A stretch of DNA of 64,000 nt from Dyella sp. M7H15-1 (lineage in GTDB: Bacteria > Pseudomonadota > Gammaproteobacteria > Xanthomonadales > Rhodanobacteraceae), in the NCBI RefSeq assembly GCF_004114615.1, contig NZ_CP035300.1, positions 992,001-1,056,000 of the forward strand, in the 5' to 3' direction. Made by a program: the position numbers and the translations under genes. Under the pieces are notes generated by a model. That model made no database searches, had not been told where the DNA came from, and saw nothing but the letters and a program-made list of their open reading frames with translations. Position 1 is the stretch's first letter. Every line of letters starts with the position of its first letter. This document shows, piece after piece, positions 16,838-24,424 of the stretch.

Positions 16838-17419
16838 ATGAAAGCGAAATCCGCGGTTAACCCGACCTTCGCAACTGGCCACCCATTCTCCCGATGGCTT
16901 GAGCGGCAGTGCATGACGACCCGCATGGCGTTGACGGCTGTCCTCATTGCCATGGCCTGGCACCCGGCTATCGCGGGCGATCCACCGCTGCTCCTGCCGG
17001 CGATGCGGCATTGCGACCTGACGCTGCAGGGACCAGACAGGATGGTGTTCATGCCCGGTGTTCCCCTGGCGGTATCACCACCCGACCAGCGGCGCGGTTT
17101 GAGTCGGCTGAAGCCTGGCGGCCAGCCGTTGCGCATGCTGTTCGTTTGGAACAAACCCGTGCCGCAGGCGGTGTGGATGCACGACACACCGGCACCGCTC
17201 GATGCAGCGTTCCTCGATGCGAATGGCCGTATCTTTCAGGTCATCTCGATGTCCCCTAACACCGATGCCCACCATTACCCGAAGGTGTGGCCTTCGGCCA
17301 TGCTGGAGGACGATGCCGGCGATCTTATCCACCACGGCATCGGTGAAGGCTGGGTGCTGGTGCGGCATCGCTGCTACGGTGGTGGTCAACCGGAGCACAC
17401 GGCTGGCCCATTGGAATAA
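16838..17419 (+). CDS. Exported DUF192 (UPF0127) family protein
   Basis: 193-residue protein with a hydrophobic export segment at residues ~26-46 (MTTRMALTAVLIAMAWHPAIA) and a DUF192 domain: RGLSRLKPGGQPLRMLFVW, AVWMHDTPAPLDAAFLDANG. DUF192 proteins are small periplasmic or secreted beta proteins of unknown role. ATG 16838 has the best ribosome site (AAAGGAG), but ATG 16913 would put the signal peptide exactly at the N-terminus. Last recognisable gene of the type IV island; a DUF192 protein is not a standard VirB/D4 component. Confidence 0.7.
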   Translation: MKAKSAVNPTFATGHPFSRWLERQCMTTRMALTAVLIAMAWHPAIAGDPPLLLPAMRHCDLTLQGPDRMVFMPGVPLAVSPPDQRRGLSRLKPGGQPLRMLFVWNKPVPQAVWMHDTPAPLDAAFLDANGRIFQVISMSPNTDAHHYPKVWPSAMLEDDAGDLIHHGIGEGWVLVRHRCYGGGQPEHTAGPLE

Positions 17420-17445
17420 CGGAACAGCCCACCATGAGGGAATGA

Positions 17446-17547
17446 CATGCACGAGCTGATGCAGCTCTCGGAGCAACAAGGACAAGCTGCGCAAGATGCG
17501 CCGTCGCGAAGGACGTTATCGACCGCGCACGAACCTCACCAACTCTG
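17446..17547 (+). CDS. Possible 33-aa peptide at island end
   Basis: ATG at 17446 preceded by GAGGGAATGAC opens a 33-codon Gln/Ala-rich frame (MHELMQLSEQQGQAAQDAPS...). No family recognised. An overlapping +1 frame encodes the basic sequence NKDKLRKMRRREGRYRPRT. The region 17420-17611 is the junction between the secretion island and the conserved sspB gene, so these frames may be truncated ends of lost island genes. Confidence 0.2.
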
Positions 17548-17611
17548 ATACAGCGCAGTTGTGGAACTATTACATCCAGCTTATGAGCAGAAGTGGACGG
17601 AATTTGCGATG

Positions 17612-18025
17612 CTATTTGACGACCCGCAAATGCGACCCGCCACGCTTCGGTTTGTCGCCATCCGTACTCGGCTCCGGCGCGGACGGCGGTGCGTTAGAAG
17701 GTGGATCACCACCATCCTCATCCGCCGGAAACATCATCCCCTGCCCATTCTCCTGGGCGTACAAAGCCAGCACCGCCGGAATCGGAATCTGGATGCTGTG
17801 ACTCACGCCCGAAAAACGCGCCTGAAAGCTAATCCACTCGTTACCCAGGTCCAGATTGGCCACCGCGCGCATGGCCAGGTTGAGCACCACCTGGCCGTTC
17901 TTGATCACATGCGTCGGCACTCGCACACCATTTCGTGTGGCATCCACCAGCATGTAGGGCGTGAGGTTGTTGTCGCTGATCCAGTCGTAGATCGCCCGCA
18001 ACAGATAAGGACGATTGGAGGTCAT
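17612..18025 (-). CDS. sspB: SspB, ClpXP protease specificity adaptor
   Basis: 137-residue adaptor that delivers ssrA-tagged proteins to ClpXP. N-terminal folded domain MTSNRPYLLRAIYDWISDNN, TPYMLVDA, GVRVPTHVIKNGQVVLN and ISFQARFSGVSHSI is textbook SspB; a long flexible Pro/Asp-rich linker ends in the basic ClpX-binding tail (SHLRVVK). Start at ATG 18025 follows AGGACC; a GTG at 18046 would add seven residues. Lies 17 bases behind sspA in the usual sspAB arrangement. Confidence 0.93.
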   Translation of the reverse strand: MTSNRPYLLRAIYDWISDNNLTPYMLVDATRNGVRVPTHVIKNGQVVLNLAMRAVANLDLGNEWISFQARFSGVSHSIQIPIPAVLALYAQENGQGMMFPADEDGGDPPSNAPPSAPEPSTDGDKPKRGGSHLRVVK

Positions 18026-18042
18026 GCCATGGTCCTGCTGAG

Positions 18043-18663
18043 TCACCGTAGAGCCTTTTCTTCAGACGTCAAACTGCGAGCATAACCCTGACTGCGGAAC
18101 AGGCGCTCGCCATAATCCATGATCGGCTTGCCCTCCCGCCCCAGATCGACACCCAGCGCGGGCAGCCGCCAAATCACCGGGGTTACTAGGCAATCGGCCA
18201 GACTCATCTCCGGGTTGAGGAAAAACTTCGCGGCCTTGAACAATGGCAAGGTCTCCAGCAATTGCTCGCGCAGTCGCTTGCGCGCGGCCTCCGCGGAGCG
18301 CCCGCCGGCACGGATGTGCTCCACTTGCGGCAACCAGTCGCGCTCGATGCGTACCGCCGCCAGCCGCAGTCGCGCGCGGGAAAGCGGGTCGATCGGCATA
18401 AGAGGCGGGTGCGGATAGCGTTCATCCAGGTATTCGCACACCACCGCGGTGTCGTACAGGGTGAGTTCGCGATCGACCAAGGTCGGCAAGCTGCCGTAAA
18501 GGTTGAGATCGGTCAAATCTTGTGGCGGTTTGGCCGGATCGACCTGGATCAGGTCGTAGGCGACTCCCTTCGCTGCCAGTACTAACCGTACGCGGTGACA
18601 TTGGATGTCATCGGCAGCGGAGTACAGGGCGAGTACCGTCCGGGAACGAGGGTTCTGGACCAT
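18043..18663 (-). CDS. sspA: SspA, stringent starvation protein A (GST fold)
   Basis: 206-residue RNA-polymerase-associated protein with thioredoxin-like N-terminal half (LALYSAADDIQCHRVRLVLA, GSLPTLVDRELTLYDTAVVCEYLDERYP) and all-helical glutathione-transferase C-terminal half (FKAAKFFLNPEMSLADCLVTP). It binds RNA polymerase during starvation and stationary phase. The start is followed downstream by sspB; upstream lies petC, with a 103-base gap holding a repeated and inverted motif. Confidence 0.93.
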   Translation of the reverse strand: MVQNPRSRTVLALYSAADDIQCHRVRLVLAAKGVAYDLIQVDPAKPPQDLTDLNLYGSLPTLVDRELTLYDTAVVCEYLDERYPHPPLMPIDPLSRARLRLAAVRIERDWLPQVEHIRAGGRSAEAARKRLREQLLETLPLFKAAKFFLNPEMSLADCLVTPVIWRLPALGVDLGREGKPIMDYGERLFRSQGYARSLTSEEKALR

Positions 18664-18681
18664 GCACTTGTCTCCCTATTT

Positions 18682-18744
18682 GATGTGACCGCCGGTTGAT
18701 GTGACCGCCGGGATGGCCCTCGCCATCATCACACGGCGGTCACA
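18682..18744. repeat. Direct plus inverted repeat between petC and sspA
   Basis: The motif TGTGACCGCCG occurs twice in tandem (18684-18694 and 18700-18710; the duplicated unit is about 16 bases) and once inverted (18734-18744). On the minus strand the inner pair forms an 11-bp stem with a 23-base loop between the bc1 operon and sspAB. There is no T-run, so it is not a classical intrinsic terminator; it may be an attenuator, processing site or repeat insertion. Confidence 0.7.
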
Positions 18745-18766
18745 AATCCTTCCAAGGATGCTCTGA

Positions 18767-19513
18767 TCATCCTTCGTGAACGTCCTTCCAATACTCCTTC
18801 TTTAGCAGATAGGCCAGGAAGGTGAAAGCCAGCAAGAACAGCACCACCCAGATGCCGTAGTGCCGCCGCTGCAGGACCGCCGGTTCGGACGCGTATTCCA
18901 GGAAGTTGGTCAGGTCGCGGGTGGCCTGCTGGTATTGCGCGGGAGTCAGACGGCCAGGGTGCTCCAGCTTGAGGCCGGCGACCTGCACATCATCCCCTGG
19001 CTTGGCGTCTTTCGTCACCGGCACCTGCATGCCCTGCAACTCCCACAACGGGAACGGCATGGCGGCATTGGGCAGGATCAGGTTATTCCAACCGATCGGG
19101 CTTTTGGGATCCAGATAGAACGCGTTGAGGTAAGCATAGACCCAGTCCGGACCCTTGGCTGAGACTTCCAGCGACAGGTCTGGCGGCGCCTTGCCGAAGA
19201 ACTTCTGCGCGTCATCCGCAGGCATGTGCGAAACCACCGGGTCGCCGAACTTGGCACCAGTGAAATTGAGGTTGTTCATCACGTCGTCCGCAGTCAGGCC
19301 GAGGTCGTCCGCGATGCGCTCGTAGCGCAGATACTTGAGCGAGTGGCAACCCACGCAATAGTTGAAGAACAAGTGGGCGCCGCGCTGGAGAGAGGCGGTG
19401 TCGCGCAGATTGGTGCCTGCGGACGGCAGTTCTGGGCCTTCGGCTATCGCGGCGGAGGTGCCGAACAACAGGCCCAACGCCAGCACAAAGGTGGAAAGAT
19501 AGCGCTTAGTCAT
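18767..19513 (-). CDS. petC: Cytochrome c1 of the bc1 complex
   Basis: 248-residue membrane-anchored c-type cytochrome. Signal peptide to about residue 24, heme-binding CVGCH at residues 53-57, the methionine ligand region NAAMPFPLWEL, and a C-terminal anchor helix (YGIWVVLFLLAFTFLAYLLKK). Takes electrons from the Rieske protein and passes them to soluble cytochrome c or an oxidase. Last gene of petABC; it overlaps petB by 8 bases. Confidence 0.96.
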   Translation of the reverse strand: MTKRYLSTFVLALGLLFGTSAAIAEGPELPSAGTNLRDTASLQRGAHLFFNYCVGCHSLKYLRYERIADDLGLTADDVMNNLNFTGAKFGDPVVSHMPADDAQKFFGKAPPDLSLEVSAKGPDWVYAYLNAFYLDPKSPIGWNNLILPNAAMPFPLWELQGMQVPVTKDAKPGDDVQVAGLKLEHPGRLTPAQYQQATRDLTNFLEYASEPAVLQRRHYGIWVVLFLLAFTFLAYLLKKEYWKDVHEG

Positions 19514-20810
19514 GCGTCGTCACCCGTTCCGGAACCGACTTGGTCTTTTCCCAACCAAGATGTGTGTACAACCACAGGAATACGAAGAACCCGAAGTAGA
19601 TCAGCACCATCACGCGACCGAAGAGATTCTCTATCGAGGTGACGTCCACGCTTGCACCGAACAGCATCGGAATCAAATCGGCGGTGGAGTCGGTACCGAT
19701 CAACACCAGCCCGAAGAACGCCAACACGAACAAGGTGAGTGCCACCTTGAAGCCAGTGCCGCGATAACGGATCGACTTCACCTTGCCGGCATCGATCCAT
19801 GGCAGCAGGAATAGCAGCACGATCGCGCCAAACATGCCCAACACCCCCCATACCGCCGTACCGAAGGCCGATGGAATCATGCGGACGATGGCGTAGAAAG
19901 CGGTGAAGTACCACACCGGCTTGATCTGCAACGGCGTCACCAGATTGTTGGCAGGTATTGAATTGTCGTGCTCAAGGAACCAGCCACCGAATGTCGGCTG
20001 GAAGAAGATGATGAAAGCGCCGATAGCCAGGAACAAACCCACGCCCACCAGATCCTTCACCGTGTAATACGGATGGAACGGTATGCCATCGGTGGGTGCC
20101 ATCGGATCCCAGCGATTGCCCTTCGGACCATGCTTGACGTCCACGCCATCCGGATTGTTCGAACCCACTTCGTGCAGCGCTGCCAGATGCAACACCACCA
20201 GCAGGATCAGCACTAACGGCAAGGCAATGACATGCAGGGCGAAGAAGCGGTTGAGCGTGGCATCGGCGGGCAGAAAGTCGCCCATGATCCACTCGACCAG
20301 ATCCTTGCCGATCACCGGAATGGTGCCGAACAACGACACGATCACTTTCGCGCCCCAGAACGACATGTTGCCCCACGGCAGCACGTAACCCATGAACGCT
20401 TCGGCCATCAGCACCAAGAAAATCAGCATGCCGAGTAACCACACCAGTTCGCGTGGCTTCTTGTACGAGCCGTACAGGATGCCGCGGAACATATGCAGGT
20501 AGACCACCACGAAAAACAGCGACGCACCCGTGGAGTGCATGTAGCGGATCAGCCACCCCCACTCCACGTCACGCATGATGTACTGCACCGAATCAAACGC
20601 GCCAGCCGCGCTCGGGTCGTAGTTCATGGTGAGGAAAATGCCGGTGACAATCTGATTGACCAGCACCAGCAAGGCCAGCGACCCGAAATAGTACCAAAGG
20701 TTGAAATTCTTCGGCGCGTAATACTCGGTCATGTGCTTGCGGTACACCGGCATCAGGCCGGGTGCGCGCTCATTGACCCACTCGCCAATATTGGAAAAAA
20801 CATTCGTCAT
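19506..20810 (-). CDS. petB: Cytochrome b of the bc1 complex
   Basis: 434-residue polytopic di-heme cytochrome b. Heme histidine pairs lie in MHSTGASLFFVVVYLHMFRG and HVIALPLVLILLVVLHLAALH; the quinol-oxidation-site motif reads PVWY (IKPVWYFTAFYAIVR) rather than PEWY, a variant known in several beta- and gammaproteobacteria. Full-length fused b/subunit-IV type. The start overlaps the petA stop (ATGA) and the stop overlaps petC, so the operon is tightly coupled. Confidence 0.97.
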   Translation of the reverse strand: MTNVFSNIGEWVNERAPGLMPVYRKHMTEYYAPKNFNLWYYFGSLALLVLVNQIVTGIFLTMNYDPSAAGAFDSVQYIMRDVEWGWLIRYMHSTGASLFFVVVYLHMFRGILYGSYKKPRELVWLLGMLIFLVLMAEAFMGYVLPWGNMSFWGAKVIVSLFGTIPVIGKDLVEWIMGDFLPADATLNRFFALHVIALPLVLILLVVLHLAALHEVGSNNPDGVDVKHGPKGNRWDPMAPTDGIPFHPYYTVKDLVGVGLFLAIGAFIIFFQPTFGGWFLEHDNSIPANNLVTPLQIKPVWYFTAFYAIVRMIPSAFGTAVWGVLGMFGAIVLLFLLPWIDAGKVKSIRYRGTGFKVALTLFVLAFFGLVLIGTDSTADLIPMLFGASVDVTSIENLFGRVMVLIYFGFFVFLWLYTHLGWEKTKSVPERVTTHD

Positions 20811-21415
20811 GACGCTGCCCCCTGCGGATCCACACCGATCTGCACCGTCGTGTCGTCAACAAAGTGATACGGAGGAATCTCCATATTCTTCGGCGCCGGC
20901 ACACCCTGGTAGACACGACCAGCCATGTCGTAGCGCGAGTGGTGGCAAGGACAGTAGTAGCCGCCCTGCCAATTCGGATCGAAGGGTTCGGGCTTCATTT
21001 CGCCCACGTAATCGGGCACGCAGCCCAGGTGGGTGCAGATACCGATCATCACCAACCATTCGGGCTTGATGGAGCGGGTCTCGTTCTGCGCGTACTTCGG
21101 TTGCTGATCGACGGAGGTGCCATCCGATTTCGGATCGACCAGCCGCGGATCTTGCTTGGGCAGCGCCGCAAGCTGTGCAGACGAACGATTGACGATAAAG
21201 ACCGGGAGACTGCGCCACGCCACGATCAACTGCTGGCCGGGTTCGATCTTCTTGAGCGACTGGGTGACGGGTGCACCGGCAGCCTTGGCTCTTGCACTGG
21301 GTTCCCACGACTTGATGAAAGGCACTACTGCCGCCACCACACCCACTCCCCCCACCACGGCCGTTGTCGTAGTAAGAAAGCGGCGGCGGCCTAGATCGAC
21401 GACTTCGTTCGCCAT
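20807..21415 (-). CDS. petA: Rieske iron-sulfur subunit of the bc1 complex
   Basis: 202-residue Rieske protein. A twin-arginine-like N-terminus (GRRRFLTTTTAVVGGVGVVAAVVPF) serves as uncleaved anchor, and the 2Fe-2S cluster ligands are in CTHLGC and CPCHHS. Start at ATG 21415 is backed by a GGAGAG ribosome site; the frame is open 18 codons further but that extension looks non-native. First gene of petABC, transcribed away from the degS-like protease. Confidence 0.96.
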   Translation of the reverse strand: MANEVVDLGRRRFLTTTTAVVGGVGVVAAVVPFIKSWEPSARAKAAGAPVTQSLKKIEPGQQLIVAWRSLPVFIVNRSSAQLAALPKQDPRLVDPKSDGTSVDQQPKYAQNETRSIKPEWLVMIGICTHLGCVPDYVGEMKPEPFDPNWQGGYYCPCHHSRYDMAGRVYQGVPAPKNMEIPPYHFVDDTTVQIGVDPQGAAS

Positions 21416-21520
21416 CAGGCTCTCCGGTACTTGCATGCCACTGAAAATGCAGAAACCAGATACGGCCATTGCTGACGAAAAAGTTGCGCTTCGCCGACTG
21501 CCCCAGGATCGTGCCCCTGC

Positions 21521-21596
21521 AAAAATCGCGTTACCTTACAAAAATCACGTTAGTCTAATCTCAGGCTCAACGCCCTACAATTCATCACCCTACAAT
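21521..21596. promoter_or_regulatory. Iterated direct repeats in the petA / protease divergent promoter region
   Basis: Between the divergent petA and protease genes two sets of direct repeats occur: AAAAATCxCGTTA at 21521-21533 and 21540-21552 (19 bases apart), and CCCTACAAT at 21573-21581 and 21588-21596 (15 bases apart). Near-helical spacing and an AT-rich setting suggest regulator binding sites or overlapping promoters. No regulator can be named from sequence. Confidence 0.4.
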
Positions 21597-21662
21597 AAAA
21601 CTGCACGGGCGGTCACGTCGCTCCGCCACACTCCACGAAATGGTTACGGATCGCATTACGAC

Positions 21663-22886
21663 ATGAAGCATGCCGCCGGCATCGTCGCCTTTATTGCCCG
21701 CTTCGTGGTGCTTGGGCTGGCGCTTGCCTTCGTTATCAGCTTGATCTGGCCGAGAGTCGGCGATCGCCTGCGCACAGGTTTCGGGTTCCAGCACGCGCCC
21801 GCTGCAACATCCAGCAACAGCACGCCACCGGCCACACCCACCATCAGCGCCGCCCCTGCTTCGTATGCCAACGCAGTAACCAAGGCCGCACCATCGGTGG
21901 TCAACATCTACGCCAACAAGCTGGTGACCGAGCAGGCCGTGCGCATGTTCACCGATCCGTTGATGCAACAATTGTTCGGTGGCATGGTGGCTGGCCCGCC
22001 GGTAACGCGACGCGAGCAGAACCTGGGTTCTGGCGTGATCGTCAGCCCGGAAGGCTATGTGCTCACGAACAATCATGTAATCGCCAATGCCAACGACATC
22101 CAGATACTGCTGTACGACGGCCGCGTCGCCGGAGCCACGCTAATCGGCGCCGACGAGGAAACCGACCTGGCCGTGCTGAAGATCAAGGACGCCAGCAACC
22201 TGCCGGTGATCCAGATGGCCGATCCGAAAAAACTGCGCGTGGGCGATGTGGTGCTCGCCATCGGCAACCCGCTCGGCCTCAACCAGACCGTCACCATGGG
22301 CATCATCAGTGCGATCGGCCGCCAGCTCAGCAACAGCAACCCAGAAGATTTCATCCAGACGGATGCCGCCATCAACCTCGGCAACTCCGGGGGGGCACTG
22401 GTCAATAGCAATGGGGATCTGGTCGGCATCAACACGTTACTGATCGGCAAGGCGGCAAATGCCGAAGGTATCGGGTTTGCCATTCCTGTCGATACCGCAA
22501 CCAACGTCCTGCGACAATTAATCGCAACCGGGCGCGTGACCCGCGGCTGGCTAGGAGCCGATTACGGTTTCGTGCCGGTGGCCGCAGACAGTGGCTTGCC
22601 CGCCGCGGCGCGTGGTGCACAGATCACGGATATCTATTCCAACGGCCCGGCGGCAGCGGCCGGCCTTCAGGTTCACGACATCGTGCTGCAACTGGGCGAG
22701 GTCGACATCCGCGACCCAGCCGATCTCAGCCGGCGGGAGGCCACGCTCAAGCCTGGCACCCATGTCGCGGTATCGGGCCTGCGCAACGGCGTGCCCTTTC
22801 ATCTGATGTTGACCGTGGCTCAGCGTCCGCCACAGGCGCCCGCGGCAACCAGTGCATCGAATAGCGGCAACCACGTACAAGGCTGA
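21663..22886 (+). CDS. DegS/DegQ-like periplasmic serine protease (trypsin + one PDZ)
   Basis: 407-residue protease with an N-terminal membrane anchor (GIVAFIARFVVLGLALAFVISLI), a trypsin-like domain with catalytic triad His ~138 (TNNHVIA), Asp ~168 (EETDLAVLK) and Ser ~242 (GNSGGAL), and one PDZ domain (residues ~290-380). Anchor plus single PDZ is the DegS architecture, which initiates the sigma-E envelope stress cascade in enterobacteria. The frame is open far upstream (to 21117, antisense to petA), but ATG 21663 gives the anchored form. Confidence 0.9.
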   Translation: MKHAAGIVAFIARFVVLGLALAFVISLIWPRVGDRLRTGFGFQHAPAATSSNSTPPATPTISAAPASYANAVTKAAPSVVNIYANKLVTEQAVRMFTDPLMQQLFGGMVAGPPVTRREQNLGSGVIVSPEGYVLTNNHVIANANDIQILLYDGRVAGATLIGADEETDLAVLKIKDASNLPVIQMADPKKLRVGDVVLAIGNPLGLNQTVTMGIISAIGRQLSNSNPEDFIQTDAAINLGNSGGALVNSNGDLVGINTLLIGKAANAEGIGFAIPVDTATNVLRQLIATGRVTRGWLGADYGFVPVAADSGLPAAARGAQITDIYSNGPAAAAGLQVHDIVLQLGEVDIRDPADLSRREATLKPGTHVAVSGLRNGVPFHLMLTVAQRPPQAPAATSASNSGNHVQG

Positions 22887-22988
22887 TCGGCCCAGAAGTA
22901 CTGCTTACCTTGATGTTGATTGGCGCGATCGCCATGAGCGTGAAGCACAAGTCAAAACCAAGTGGGATTCCTTAGACAATTGATGCGG

Positions 22989-24128
22989 CTAGGCCACGCG
23001 CGCCGAGACGCCACCTTGTTTAGGAGCAACAGCAAGGACAGAGCGAATGAGGTGCATTGACGGACGCTCGATGTAGCGCTCGCAGGCCCACGCAAACGGC
23101 ATAGTCAAAACAGTGGCAATCACACCCGACACTATTCCCCATCCAAGATAGTGTTGCTCAGGATGAGGGAATACTGCTGAAATTGTCCCCCAAACGAGCA
23201 AGAGTACAGGAACATTCAACAAATAGAAGCTGTAACTGATGCGACCGAAGAACTGAGAAATTCGGCTGTTGAGAAACTGGTGAATCCGTCCCGTATGCGA
23301 CCTCGACACCGCAAAAACTAAAAGTCCCGCCAAGAGGGAATGCGCAATCAGGCCTGAAATCGCATTGCGTGAGACGATCTGTCGAAAAAATATGAATGTG
23401 ATCAGAGCAATCACAATATGAGCCGGTTTCGGCTCAAATCGAATAGCTCCGAATTCCGGTGACGCAACCACAATACCAATCACGAACGCAATCAGATACG
23501 GCCACAGATTGTTCGCGTTTCCGATAAGCACAGGATACTCAATTGAGAACATCGCATATGCCATCACGAGGACTAGTGAAAAGAATCCTAGATACCGCCT
23601 CATCAACGCGAACGCAAGGATAAATGGAGCGGCCAACATCTCAACCTGAAGGCTCCAAGATGGACCGTGTACGGAGACTCGATAAAGCGTCACACTGCTC
23701 CAAAAAATTACTGCGTTTATGGTTGCGTACCCAATGCGGCCATCCAGTAACCTTGAAAGCACCCAATAGAAAACCATGCAGGCGAACATGGCTGGATAAA
23801 TTCGCCACGCTCGCTTCACTAGGAACTCAACCGAAACGATCAGACACTTCCTTCCTGCATCGAGAGATCTATCGATCGAAGAAGCAAGAACATAGCCACT
23901 CAACACAAAGAACAGGATGACGGCACTCTCGCCATTGAATAGGGCCAAGAGCACTTTACATACCAGATCGTCGACACCATGGACATTTGCGACGGGCTGG
24001 TATAGCACTCGGTCGATCAGGGACGTATCGAAGTGCAAAATACCGTGATACATCGTAACCGCAAGCGCAGCATATCCACGGAGTCCGTCAAGCGCAGCGA
24101 TGTGCGAACCCTTACGATTCTTTTGCAT
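22989..24128 (-). CDS. Acyltransferase 3 (OafA/YrhL type) membrane protein
   Basis: 379-residue integral membrane O-acyltransferase with about ten helices. The N-terminus AALDGLRGYAALAVTMYHG contains the family Arg and the catalytic-type His; FFVLSGYVL is the second signature. Such enzymes acetylate surface polysaccharides, lipid A or exported antibiotics. Its base composition is clearly more AT-rich than its neighbours and it sits alone between unrelated genes, suggesting horizontal acquisition. Substrate cannot be deduced. Confidence 0.88.
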   Translation of the reverse strand: MQKNRKGSHIAALDGLRGYAALAVTMYHGILHFDTSLIDRVLYQPVANVHGVDDLVCKVLLALFNGESAVILFFVLSGYVLASSIDRSLDAGRKCLIVSVEFLVKRAWRIYPAMFACMVFYWVLSRLLDGRIGYATINAVIFWSSVTLYRVSVHGPSWSLQVEMLAAPFILAFALMRRYLGFFSLVLVMAYAMFSIEYPVLIGNANNLWPYLIAFVIGIVVASPEFGAIRFEPKPAHIVIALITFIFFRQIVSRNAISGLIAHSLLAGLLVFAVSRSHTGRIHQFLNSRISQFFGRISYSFYLLNVPVLLLVWGTISAVFPHPEQHYLGWGIVSGVIATVLTMPFAWACERYIERPSMHLIRSVLAVAPKQGGVSARVA

Positions 24129-24424
24129 GCCGTATCCTCATGAACGGCATATTGTACATGCATGCGCGGATGTCGCCCTTGATTTCGCGTCAGCGGTTTA
24201 CGCCGAATTCGCGCGAAGCGCCGAGTTGAGATCGTGAACAGGCTCTTAGCTGATCGCTGCAATCCATGTTTCGCCGGCGCGGCGGATGCTTTTCAACACT
24301 TCTGAAAATCGCATCTTCTTGACTCCATCCAAAGATGCCACCCGAAGCCGTTGTCGCGACACAGAGGGGCACGGGGCGACCATCGTGCCTATACTGGCAT
24401 CGACCATTCGACGAGGTGGCATCC

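Noticed and set aside
3448-17419. Xanthomonas-type bacterial-killing T4SS
   Set aside because: Gene order and short VirB7 differ, and no XVIPCD effector or Xanthomonas immunity lipoprotein pair was seen.
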